From the NCBI GenBank assembly GCA_016793325.1, contig JAEUKI010000070.1:1-64000 (forward strand): a stretch of 64,000 bases of DNA. Reading direction: 5' to 3'. The stretch comes from Myxococcales bacterium (GTDB lineage Bacteria > Myxococcota_A > Polyangia > Polyangiales > Ga0077539). The notes under the pieces are model-generated. The model was given only the letters and a program-made list of their open reading frames with translations, was not told the origin of the DNA and did no database searches. Shown piece after piece: positions 56,974-64,000 of the stretch (position 1 is its first letter; each line of letters opens with the position of its first letter). The translations under genes and the position numbers were made by a program.

Positions 56974-58106
56974 AGCAACCAATCGCGCGCTTCGCCGCGG
57001 TCTCGGCGCTCGTCGCGGGCTGTGCGCAACGTCCGCCCTCCGCGCCGGTCTCGGTGGCCGTGTACGTCTCGGGTGACGAAGCGCTCGCAGCGCGCTGGCC
57101 TCGAACGCTCACTGCGCGATTGGCCCCGACGATCGCGCTTCGTCGCGCAGAGCTCGCGGCGCCCTCGGCCTCGACGACGCCAGCCACCGCCGCGGCGATC
57201 GCCGCGATCGCGAGGGCGGCCCCGTTGTTCGCGAGCGCCGAGTTCGCGCAGTGTTCGCACGCGTTCGACGCGGTCTCGGTCGACGACGTGCTCGCCGAGG
57301 GGAGGCGCGACCTCGCCGCGCGCGCGCTGCTGTGGTCCGTGGCCTGCGCGCTGGCGGACGAACGCCCGGAGGACGCTCGTCGCTTCGCGGATCGGCTCGC
57401 GTCGCTCGAGCTCGAGGTTCCCTCGGTCGTCACGAGGCCCGACGTCGAGTCGCTCGTGTCCGACGCGCTCGCGCGCGCCGCGTCGCGGCCGCGGGTGTCC
57501 GTGTCGATCCGCTCGGTCGATGGCGCGGCGCTTGCGATCGACGGCCGCGCAGCGGCGTGCCGCGCGCCGTGTCGGGTGGACTTGATTTCTGGTGTGCACG
57601 TTGTCGTCGCGCGCGCCGAGCGATTCGAGCCGCGAACGCAGAGCGTCACGGTGACCGATCGACCCGCGTCGCTCGTGATCGACCTGGCTCCTGCGAGCGC
57701 GAGCCGCGCGAGCGAGCAGTGGGCCGCGCGCGGGCGCGAAGGCGCTCCGCAGGACTCGTCGGCGTCGATGGCGCTCCTCTCGATCGCGGCGTCCGCGCCG
57801 CGGGTGGCGCTCGTGCGCTCCGAGCGCGAGCCTCGTTCGACGCGACTGCACGCCGCGCTCGTCGTGGATGGAACGGTCGCGTCGCGCGCAGAGCTCAGGC
57901 CCGCGGGCGCTGCGTCGGACGACGATGGCGCGGCGCTCTTGCGCGAGCTGCTCATCCGTGGACGCGTTCTCGAGCCCGCGAGGCCCGTGTACCTGTCGCC
58001 TTGGTTCTGGATCGGGATCGGCGCGGCCGCCGCGACCGGCGTGGGCGTGACGGCGTGGGTATTTTCGAGGCCGATCGAGACGACGATCGTCTTCGACGGG
58101 CGCTGA
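56970..58106 (+). CDS. Lipoprotein with PEGA-like domain and C-terminal membrane helix
   Basis: 378 aa, start overlapping the previous stop. Signal SALVAGC is followed by an Ala-rich helical domain and a PEGA-like beta unit (about 190-235: SVDGAALAIDGRAA ... VVVARAERFEPRT). A C-terminal membrane helix (about 346-366: PWFWIGIGAAAATGVGVTAWVF) completes it. Both lipid anchor and TM would tether it, perhaps bridging the envelope layers. It is the last gene of the operon and is convergent with the sigma54 activator. Confidence 0.8.
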   Translation: MKQPIARFAAVSALVAGCAQRPPSAPVSVAVYVSGDEALAARWPRTLTARLAPTIALRRAELAAPSASTTPATAAAIAAIARAAPLFASAEFAQCSHAFDAVSVDDVLAEGRRDLAARALLWSVACALADERPEDARRFADRLASLELEVPSVVTRPDVESLVSDALARAASRPRVSVSIRSVDGAALAIDGRAAACRAPCRVDLISGVHVVVARAERFEPRTQSVTVTDRPASLVIDLAPASASRASEQWAARGREGAPQDSSASMALLSIAASAPRVALVRSEREPRSTRLHAALVVDGTVASRAELRPAGAASDDDGAALLRELLIRGRVLEPARPVYLSPWFWIGIGAAAATGVGVTAWVFSRPIETTIVFDGR

Positions 58107-58109
58107 GCC

Positions 58110-59465
58110 CTACGCGCCTCGGCCGACTTGGTGGCGCGCGAGCAAGTCGCTCACGTAGCCGCGGTCGAGGCCCGCGAGTCGAGCGGCTTGCGAGACGTTT
58201 CCACCGGCGCGCTGGATGAGCGCTTCGATGTACGCGCGCTCGAAGCGCTGGAGCACTGACGCGCGAGCGTCTTTGTATTTGGGGAGCGCCGCGTCGCTCG
58301 CAGGGGCGCTCCACACGGGCTCTTCTCGCGCGGGCTCGTTGGTCTCGAGCGCGCGTCGCGCGTCGCCGAACGCGACGGTCGCCTCGATCACGTTGCGCAG
58401 TTCGCGGACGTTTCCAGGCCAGCGGTGCGCGCTCATCGACGCGAGCACCTCGGGAGAGAAGAGCTCGGACAGCGGCGCTGTGTAGCCCATCACGCGCAAG
58501 AAGTGCTCGACCAGCGCAGGGACGTCCTCGGCGCGCTCTCGAAGCGGCGGCAACGCGAGCGTGACGACCGCGACGCGGTAGTAGAGATCGAGCCGAAATG
58601 AGCCGTCGTTGACGCTCGCGCGTAGATCGCGGTTCGTCGCGCACACGACGCGAACGTCGACCTCGGTGTCCGCCCGCCCGCCGAGCCTCCGAACGCGCCG
58701 TCGCTCGAGCGCGCCGAGCAGCGCGGGCTGGAGCTGCGCGGGCAGCTCGCCGATTTCGTCGAGAAACAGCGTCCCTCCGCGCGCTCTCTCGAACGCGCCG
58801 ATGTGCTGCCGATCCGCGCCGGTAAACGCGCCCTTCTCGTGGCCGAACAGCTCGCTCGCGACAAGCGTCGGGACGAGCGCCGCGCAATCGACGACGACGA
58901 ACGGCGCCGCGCTCCTCGGCGACAAGCGATGCAGGGCCTCGGCGACGAGCTCTTTTCCCGTGCCGCTCTCGCCGGTGACGAGGACGCTCGCGGTCGAAGC
59001 GCTCACGCGCTGGAGCTGCTCCATGATCGCGCGCATCGCCGTCGATCGCCCGACGAGCCCGGCGAGCGATTCGCCCGCGTAGAGCGAGACGCGCGAAGGG
59101 CTGTCGTTCGAGAGCTCGATCGTGCTCTGGCCCACGCGTACGACGGTGCCGGGCGCGATGATCGCGTCGTGGACGCGCACGGGGCCGACGAAGGTTCCGT
59201 TGGTCGAACGGAGGTCCACGATGCGCGCGCCGCCCGGGACCGGCGTCAACTCGCAGTGAAATCGCGAGACGGTCGGGTCCTTGAGCTCGAGCGTGTTTCG
59301 CTTCGCGGTCCCGACGGTGAGCGTCTGGTCCGACGCCGTTGTCGTCGCGCCTTTGTCCGGTCCCTCGAGCACGACGAGGCGCAGCGATGGATGCGCGTCA
59401 CTCTCGCGGCGAATCTGCCTCGTCGATGGGTCACTGTGGTCGCTGGAGTCGTCGCGAGGCTTCAT
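58110..59465 (-). CDS. FHA-domain sigma54-dependent transcriptional activator
   Basis: 451 aa from ATG 59465. An N-terminal FHA domain (about 28-115: TVGTAKRNTLEL, SRFHCEL, STNGTFVG) binds phosphothreonine. The AAA+ domain has Walker A GESGTGKE (about 165-172), GAFTGA (about 212-217) and DEIGE (about 236-240). A Fis-type HTH lies at the C-terminus (RAGGNVSQAARLAGLDRGYVSDLL). It is divergent from a Ser/Thr kinase gene with only 38 bases between starts, so kinase-to-FHA signalling is plausible. Myxobacteria have many such pairs. Confidence 0.93.
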   Translation of the reverse strand: MKPRDDSSDHSDPSTRQIRRESDAHPSLRLVVLEGPDKGATTTASDQTLTVGTAKRNTLELKDPTVSRFHCELTPVPGGARIVDLRSTNGTFVGPVRVHDAIIAPGTVVRVGQSTIELSNDSPSRVSLYAGESLAGLVGRSTAMRAIMEQLQRVSASTASVLVTGESGTGKELVAEALHRLSPRSAAPFVVVDCAALVPTLVASELFGHEKGAFTGADRQHIGAFERARGGTLFLDEIGELPAQLQPALLGALERRRVRRLGGRADTEVDVRVVCATNRDLRASVNDGSFRLDLYYRVAVVTLALPPLRERAEDVPALVEHFLRVMGYTAPLSELFSPEVLASMSAHRWPGNVRELRNVIEATVAFGDARRALETNEPAREEPVWSAPASDAALPKYKDARASVLQRFERAYIEALIQRAGGNVSQAARLAGLDRGYVSDLLARHQVGRGA

Positions 59466-59503
59466 CGTGCGCTCTCCCAAGAGGTCAATCGACGATACAT
59501 TCG

Positions 59504-61123
59504 ATGCGCGGCGCGGTGAGCATTCAACTTCCGATCGACTACGGGCCCTATTCGCTCTTGCGAAAGCTCGGGGCCGGTGGAATGGCCGAGGTGTTCGAGG
59601 CCGTCCGCCGCGACGGAGCGGGTCCGCGCGTCGCGCTCAAGCGCGTGCTGCCCGCGAACGCGAAGGACGCCGACTACGTCCGCATGTTCGCAGACGAGAT
59701 CCGCATCGCGTCGCGGATCCGCGACGAACACGTGCTCGCGGTGGTCGACGCGTGCGCCGAGCCTCCGGCCCAGTACCTCGCGCTCGAGCTCGTCGACGGC
59801 GTCGACGCAGCGGCGCTCCAGCGGCTCGCGCGCGACGGAGAGCTCACGCTCACGCAGGGCGCGATCGCGTACCTCGGCGCGTGCGTCGCGCGCGGACTGT
59901 TCGCTGCGCACAGCGCCGTCGACGAGCGCGGCGAACGGCTCGGCGTCGTGCACCGCGACGTCTCGCCGGGAAACGTGTTCGTGTCGCGCGACGGCGCCGT
60001 GAAGCTCGGAGACTTCGGCGTGGCGTTCGCGCGCGATCGCGCGGCTCGTACGAGCACGGGCGTGGTCAAGGGCAAGGTCTCGTTCATGGCGCCCGAGCAG
60101 CTCGCGGGGGTCGCGGTCGACGCGCGGGCAGACGTGTTTTCGCTCGGGTGCGCGCTGCACGCGATCGCCGTCGGCGCGTCGCCCTTCAACAGCATGGAGC
60201 AGCTCTCGGCGCTGTTGCGGGGAGAGTCCCTCGCGCTCTCGGACGCGCTCCCCGAGGAGCTTCGCGCCGTCATCGCGACCGCGCTCTCGGCGCTTCCGTC
60301 GCAGCGATTCGACACGGCGCTCGCGATGGCCGACGCGCTCGACGCGCTCGTGTTCGACGCCGAAGGCGCGCGTCGCGAGCTCGCTGGGGCCGTCGCGTCC
60401 CTCGCCAGTCGCGAGCCCGCGCGGCCGCGGTTCGACGAGCTCTGGTCCCTCGAAGACCCTGGCGCTGCCGACGAGTCGCCTCCCACGGTTCGCGCGCATC
60501 GTGCGCCCTCGCCACCCGAGCGCTCCGCCCCCGCTCCACAGCGGTCTCGCGTCGCAGCGTTGTCGACCGGAGCGCTCGTGCTCACCGCGCTCGTCGGAGG
60601 GGCGTTCGCCCTGCGCGCTCGAACGAGTTCGCCCGATGCGATTCGCGCCGCCACCACGACGAACGCTGCGCCGAGCGACGTCGTGACGAGCGTCGAAGAC
60701 GTCGCCGTTCGGCCCGTCGACGACGCGGCGACGACCGTGGACGCGGCGAGTTCTATCCGTGCTTTGCCAATGGATTTGCAGGACGCCGAGCGACCGCAGC
60801 ACACGCGCATCGCGCCGCGCGCGACCCCGTCGAGCTCGCGCGACGCGAGCGCTCCTTCGAGGGGCGTCGAGGTCGCGCACGAGGCCGTGGCCTGGATTCG
60901 AGTCGGGTTCGACGGCGCCTCGGCGAGCGACGTGTCGGGCGCGCGCGTCGTCGTGGACGGCGTGGATCGCGGCTGGGCTCCCGCGCGCGTCTCGGTGTCC
61001 GTCGGAGATCACCGCGTCGTGGTGCGGGCGAGCGACGGGCGCACGCTCTTCGAAGAGCGCGTCGCGGTTGGCGAAGAGCACACGCGGTTGTCGCCGCGCG
61101 CGGTGATCGTGCGTGTTCCGTAG
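59504..61123 (+). CDS. Membrane Ser/Thr protein kinase with extracytoplasmic PEGA-like domain
   Basis: 539 aa from ATG 59504; GTG at 59517 is less likely. Kinase domain about 15-290: GAGGMAEVF, K46 in VALKRVL, catalytic HRD 150-152, DFG 170-172 and APE 196-198. One membrane helix (about 350-370) and a Ser/Ala-rich linker lead to a PEGA-like domain (about 465-535: GARVVVDGVDRGWAPARVSV). It likely senses an envelope signal and phosphorylates targets such as the adjacent FHA protein. Confidence 0.93.
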   Translation: MRGAVSIQLPIDYGPYSLLRKLGAGGMAEVFEAVRRDGAGPRVALKRVLPANAKDADYVRMFADEIRIASRIRDEHVLAVVDACAEPPAQYLALELVDGVDAAALQRLARDGELTLTQGAIAYLGACVARGLFAAHSAVDERGERLGVVHRDVSPGNVFVSRDGAVKLGDFGVAFARDRAARTSTGVVKGKVSFMAPEQLAGVAVDARADVFSLGCALHAIAVGASPFNSMEQLSALLRGESLALSDALPEELRAVIATALSALPSQRFDTALAMADALDALVFDAEGARRELAGAVASLASREPARPRFDELWSLEDPGAADESPPTVRAHRAPSPPERSAPAPQRSRVAALSTGALVLTALVGGAFALRARTSSPDAIRAATTTNAAPSDVVTSVEDVAVRPVDDAATTVDAASSIRALPMDLQDAERPQHTRIAPRATPSSSRDASAPSRGVEVAHEAVAWIRVGFDGASASDVSGARVVVDGVDRGWAPARVSVSVGDHRVVVRASDGRTLFEERVAVGEEHTRLSPRAVIVRVP

Positions 61124-61128
61124 CGGGC

Positions 61129-62403
61129 TCAACGTTGGGTGACGTAGCCGTACACGAGGCACATCTCGTCGGACGTCCCTTCGCCCCAGGTCGTCACTTC
61201 GTTCTTGCTGCTCGTGTCGAAGCTGCATCGAACGTCGAGGGTCTCGCCCGCGGCGAGGTCGAGCGGCGATTGGTAGAAGAACATCCGCTGCCAATGAAAG
61301 TTCCAGTGGTGGAGGTCCATCGCGCAGCGATTTTGCGAGCGGATCGACAGTTGGGCGTCGGTTCCGAGCGTGTGCATGTGCGGCGCGACGCCCCACAGCC
61401 GCGTCGGTCCGAGCGCCGCAGGAATCGATCGCGAGCCCTGCCCGGTGGCGTTGGTCATCCTCGGCGGCAGCCGTAGTCCCGCTGCAGACGTCGCCACCAT
61501 CCGCGCCTCGCGTTCGACGGTCGTCGCGAGCGTGAGCGCGACGCGCGTGCGATCAGGAAAGCTCCCTTGCTGCATGTTGTAGTGCATCTGCAGCACGAGC
61601 TTTCGCCCGCCCGTGATGCGCAGCCCGGTCCCCGCTGGGTACGTCGTGGCCGGTGCGCCAGGAGCCCACAAGACGACAGGGTACGCGGGCGCGGACGGAC
61701 CGCCGGGGCAGTCGTAGCCCGCACGCGCGTCGCGCGCGTCGAGGTCCGTCACGGTCTGCTGCGCCGCGGCGGTCTCGAGCGCATACACGATCGCGTGGTG
61801 AACGACCCGCGCGTCGCCCGCTTCGACTTGAAAACCTGTGACGAACCGATCGTCGCTCGTCGGCGCGTCGACCACGAAGCACCGAAGCTCGTCCATCCGC
61901 GTCGCGTCCGGGACGAACTCGACTCCCATGTCCACGCGCGCGTCGACCCGCGCGAGGCCCGGTTGGGTGGGCGGCAGCATCGGCGTTCGCGACGGGTCTC
62001 CTTCGGGCGCCCCCTGATCCGCCCACGCCCTGACCGTTGCGATCTGTGTGTCCGTGAGCCAGTCGCTCGAGTGAGGCTCGAAGAGATTGCACGCTCCGCT
62101 GTTGTCGACGAGCGTCGGGGGCATCGTTCGCGCGGCGGTGGACGACGCCAGTGAGCGCGCTCGGTCGCGCGCGAGTTCGTAGCGCTCGAGCGAAAACGGC
62201 GCGATTCCCCCGGCGCGGTGGCAAGACGCGCAGTGCTGAAACACGATCGGCGCGACGTGCTCGCTCCACGTGACAGCCGCGGGGGTCGCCCCGTCCGAAG
62301 CGCTCGCGTCCGAGCCTCCGTCCGTCTGCGTCGACGGCGGCAGTGGCGCACACGCGCTGATGGTGAGGGCTGCGAACAACAGTGCGGTCTCGCGATGGGG
62401 CAT
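61129..62403 (-). CDS. Di-copper (PHM/DBH-like) monooxygenase with c-type haem motif, lipoprotein
   Basis: 424 aa from ATG 62403, signal AALTISAC. A haem c motif CASCH (58-62) lies in an N-terminal cytochrome-like segment. The copper ligands of the ascorbate-dependent type II family then follow in order: H202/H203 (VVHHAIVY), H274 (QMHYN), H342 and H344 (PHMHTLG), and M414 (SDEMCL). Supporting residues include DLHHWNFHWQ. This would insert oxygen into a C-H bond using copper and an electron donor; the haem could feed electrons. The substrate is unknown. Confidence 0.9.
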   Translation of the reverse strand: MPHRETALLFAALTISACAPLPPSTQTDGGSDASASDGATPAAVTWSEHVAPIVFQHCASCHRAGGIAPFSLERYELARDRARSLASSTAARTMPPTLVDNSGACNLFEPHSSDWLTDTQIATVRAWADQGAPEGDPSRTPMLPPTQPGLARVDARVDMGVEFVPDATRMDELRCFVVDAPTSDDRFVTGFQVEAGDARVVHHAIVYALETAAAQQTVTDLDARDARAGYDCPGGPSAPAYPVVLWAPGAPATTYPAGTGLRITGGRKLVLQMHYNMQQGSFPDRTRVALTLATTVEREARMVATSAAGLRLPPRMTNATGQGSRSIPAALGPTRLWGVAPHMHTLGTDAQLSIRSQNRCAMDLHHWNFHWQRMFFYQSPLDLAAGETLDVRCSFDTSSKNEVTTWGEGTSDEMCLVYGYVTQR

Positions 62404-62651
62404 ACCGCTGGGTGTCTGCAACGCCGGGGCCGCGCCGCGCGATTCGCTGATCGCTAGTGAATTTGCAGGGCGAAGTGATCTTGTGCGGGAGCCTCGTCCG
62501 CGCGATCGCCGACGGCTCACCCCAGCACCTGGGGACTCGAGTCCGCAGGTGTGCGCAAACGTCGGCGGCTTCATCGCGGTGAAGAAAATCTTTGCGCGCA
62601 CGCAACGGCGCGGAGGGCGGTCCGGAGAAGGGGCGTCGCGAGGTCACCGCC

Positions 62652-63545
62652 ATGGGACGCGACGATCACTTTCTCTCGAGGCTCTACCGATTCGATCAAG
62701 AACACGCAGCGCTGGCCGTCGAGCTCTACCGACGCCCGGTGATCATTCAGCGGGCAATCTTGCTGGCGCGCCCCACCATCGTGGCGGGTCGCGTCGTGCT
62801 GGCGCTCGATGACACCGAGCTCGGACCGCGCATCATCGCGACAGACGACGGCCACTTCGTGACGTGCCTCGGGCAGGGGATGGCCAACGGTCCGTGGTCG
62901 ATCATCGAGCGCTCGGTGCTCGACATCGCTCGCGAAGAACACTGGATCGGCGAGCTCGATGAAGTGGCTCGCTCGAGCGCTTCGCACCGCGAGTGGGCCA
63001 CGACGTTGACCGAGCTCGAGCACGCAGGCCGCGGGTTGTCTCGCGAGACGTTCGATCGGCTGGTGCGCTTCGCGGGAACGGAGCCGGTCGCGATGGCGGC
63101 GGTGATGCAGCGGCAGGCGGATCGTTGGTTGGCGGGCGTCGAGTATCTGGCGAGGCGGCCCGAGGACTATGTCGTTCCGACGAAGGTCTCGATCGAACTT
63201 TGGAGCGCTGCGTGGGCGACGGTGCACTTGTCCGCGGTGGTTCAGTTCGCGGGAGAGTGGAGGACGCGCTGGGAGTTCGGCGAAGCGATCACCGCGACGG
63301 TAGGCGACGAACTGGGAAAATTTCGTGCGCGAAAGGAGCGCGAATCGACGCGCGAGAGCGAGCTGGCCATCGTCGTCGGCTGGGCGCGGCGCAACGGACA
63401 AGACCTGCGTCAGCGACGATTGACGCGGGCCGAAGGCAACGAGCGATGCCCCTGTGGAAGCGGCCGTCGTCGTCGAAAGTGCTGCGATCGAGTGGCCGCT
63501 GGCAGCGACAGCGAAGACGACGGGGGAGTCGCGATGGTGGGTTGA
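62652..63545 (+). CDS. Hypothetical protein with C-terminal SEC-C zinc motif
   Basis: 297 aa from ATG 62652; a longer upstream start is less likely. The C-terminal CPCGSGRRRRKCC is a SEC-C motif, the zinc site found at the end of SecA and in unrelated proteins. The rest is helical with RFDQEHAALAVEL and DDTELGPRIIA segments and no known catalytic site. Not recognisable as a known family beyond the SEC-C tail. Confidence 0.82.
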   Translation: MGRDDHFLSRLYRFDQEHAALAVELYRRPVIIQRAILLARPTIVAGRVVLALDDTELGPRIIATDDGHFVTCLGQGMANGPWSIIERSVLDIAREEHWIGELDEVARSSASHREWATTLTELEHAGRGLSRETFDRLVRFAGTEPVAMAAVMQRQADRWLAGVEYLARRPEDYVVPTKVSIELWSAAWATVHLSAVVQFAGEWRTRWEFGEAITATVGDELGKFRARKERESTRESELAIVVGWARRNGQDLRQRRLTRAEGNERCPCGSGRRRRKCCDRVAAGSDSEDDGGVAMVG

Positions 63546-63638
63546 GCGCGCGTCGAATCGTCGGTCACTCGTGTATCGTCTCCGTGGGCGCTGCGGCGAC
63601 GCTGGTTGTTCGTCGCGCGCGCTGAAGGAAGGACGCGC

Positions 63639-64000
63639 ATGCGCTCGACGATCGTTTCGGTGGGATCTCTCGCGTTGCTGTGGTCGCTCGTTGGGTGCTC
63701 GGGCGAACCCACGCCGACACCGCAAGACGGCGCACTCAACGACGTCACTGCGGATCGATCGTCCGTGACTGGCGATGCGGGCGACGGTGGATCCTCTGGC
63801 GACGCAGCGACGAACGACGCGAGCGCGCCCGACGTCGTCGACGCTGGGCCTGTTCGTCCGTGCGCAGACAACCTCGATTGCGACGATCAAGAGGGCTGCA
63901 CGATCGACACGTGCACGCCGCGCGGCGTGTGCTCGTACGTGGTCGACACCTCGTGCAACTCCGTGCGAACGGGCGGCTCGGGTCGACCGTTTGCGGACGA
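63639..64000 (+). CDS. Lipoprotein, truncated at the window end
   Basis: The frame starts at ATG 63639, preceded by a GAAGGAAGGA ribosome-binding site, and stays open to the window end. The signal SLALLWSLVGC is followed by an acidic Asp/Ala/Ser linker, then a Cys-rich start (CADNLDCDDQEGCTIDTC) like that of other surface lipoproteins in this region. The C-terminus lies outside the window. Confidence 0.85.
   Translation, partial: MRSTIVSVGSLALLWSLVGCSGEPTPTPQDGALNDVTADRSSVTGDAGDGGSSGDAATNDASAPDVVDAGPVRPCADNLDCDDQEGCTIDTCTPRGVCSYVVDTSCNSVRTGGSGRPFAD

Noticed and set aside
59462..61396. 644-codon minus-strand frame opposite the Ser/Thr kinase
   Set aside because: Shadow of the kinase gene; no domain.

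Overview
The window is GC-rich DNA from a free-living Gram-negative bacterium, most likely a myxobacterium (Myxococcota, Polyangiales/Sandaracinaceae-like). This is inferred from about sixteen lipoproteins carrying low-complexity Asp/Ala/Thr linkers (DAG, DTGV type), an FHA-sigma54 activator next to a Ser/Thr kinase, an apparent MYXO-CTERM-like tail, an ECF42/DGPF pair and strong third-position GC. No rRNA, tRNA, CRISPR array or prophage was seen. The only transposon trace is the 3' end of an IS3-type transposase at the left edge, followed by a nested-palindrome (REPIN-like) repeat.

Layout. 1-5.7 kb: IS3 remnant, repeat, an unknown protein, a UvrA-like ATPase without a UvrB-binding domain, and an M23/SH3 lipoprotein. 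5.9-11.4 kb: a dabA-dabB inorganic-carbon uptake operon led by an unrecognised 204-aa gene, divergent from a LysR/NhaR-type regulator. 11.5-22.7 kb: katG, a beta-helix lipoprotein, an AAC(3)-type acetyltransferase, and a carotenoid oxygenase with a metallo-beta-lactamase-fold lipoprotein under a divergent TetR. 22.8-36.1 kb: ChrA, NAD(P)H:quinone oxidoreductase, small regulators, a glyoxalase-fold protein, a Rieske-flavodoxin fusion, ECF42 sigma factor with its DGPF partner, an orphan MazF-like toxin, an SDR/TetR pair around a perfect palindrome, a cupin and an AraC regulator.

36.1-64 kb: three tandem paralogous Cys-rich lipoproteins, a large metallophosphoesterase downstream of an ABC-F ATPase, a hemerythrin-like protein, ArgA, a haloalkane-dehalogenase-like hydrolase with a type-B carboxylesterase, and further lipoproteins including a beta-lactamase-fold one. 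A tightly packed envelope operon (52.6-58.1 kb) runs into an FHA-sigma54 activator. That activator is divergent from a PEGA-type Ser/Thr kinase. A di-copper (PHM-like) monooxygenase with a c-type haem motif, a SEC-C protein and a truncated lipoprotein close the window.

How the genes fit together: most are independent housekeeping, stress or envelope functions. The clear functional units are the dab operon with its LysR, carotenoid oxygenase/MBL/TetR, SDR/TetR, ECF42/DGPF, AraC/glyoxalase, and the lipoprotein operon beside the kinase/activator pair. The least explained parts are the 204-aa dab-operon protein, the tandem lipoprotein family and the five-gene lipoprotein operon. Almost every gene has long open frames on the other strand because of the high GC; these were discarded.
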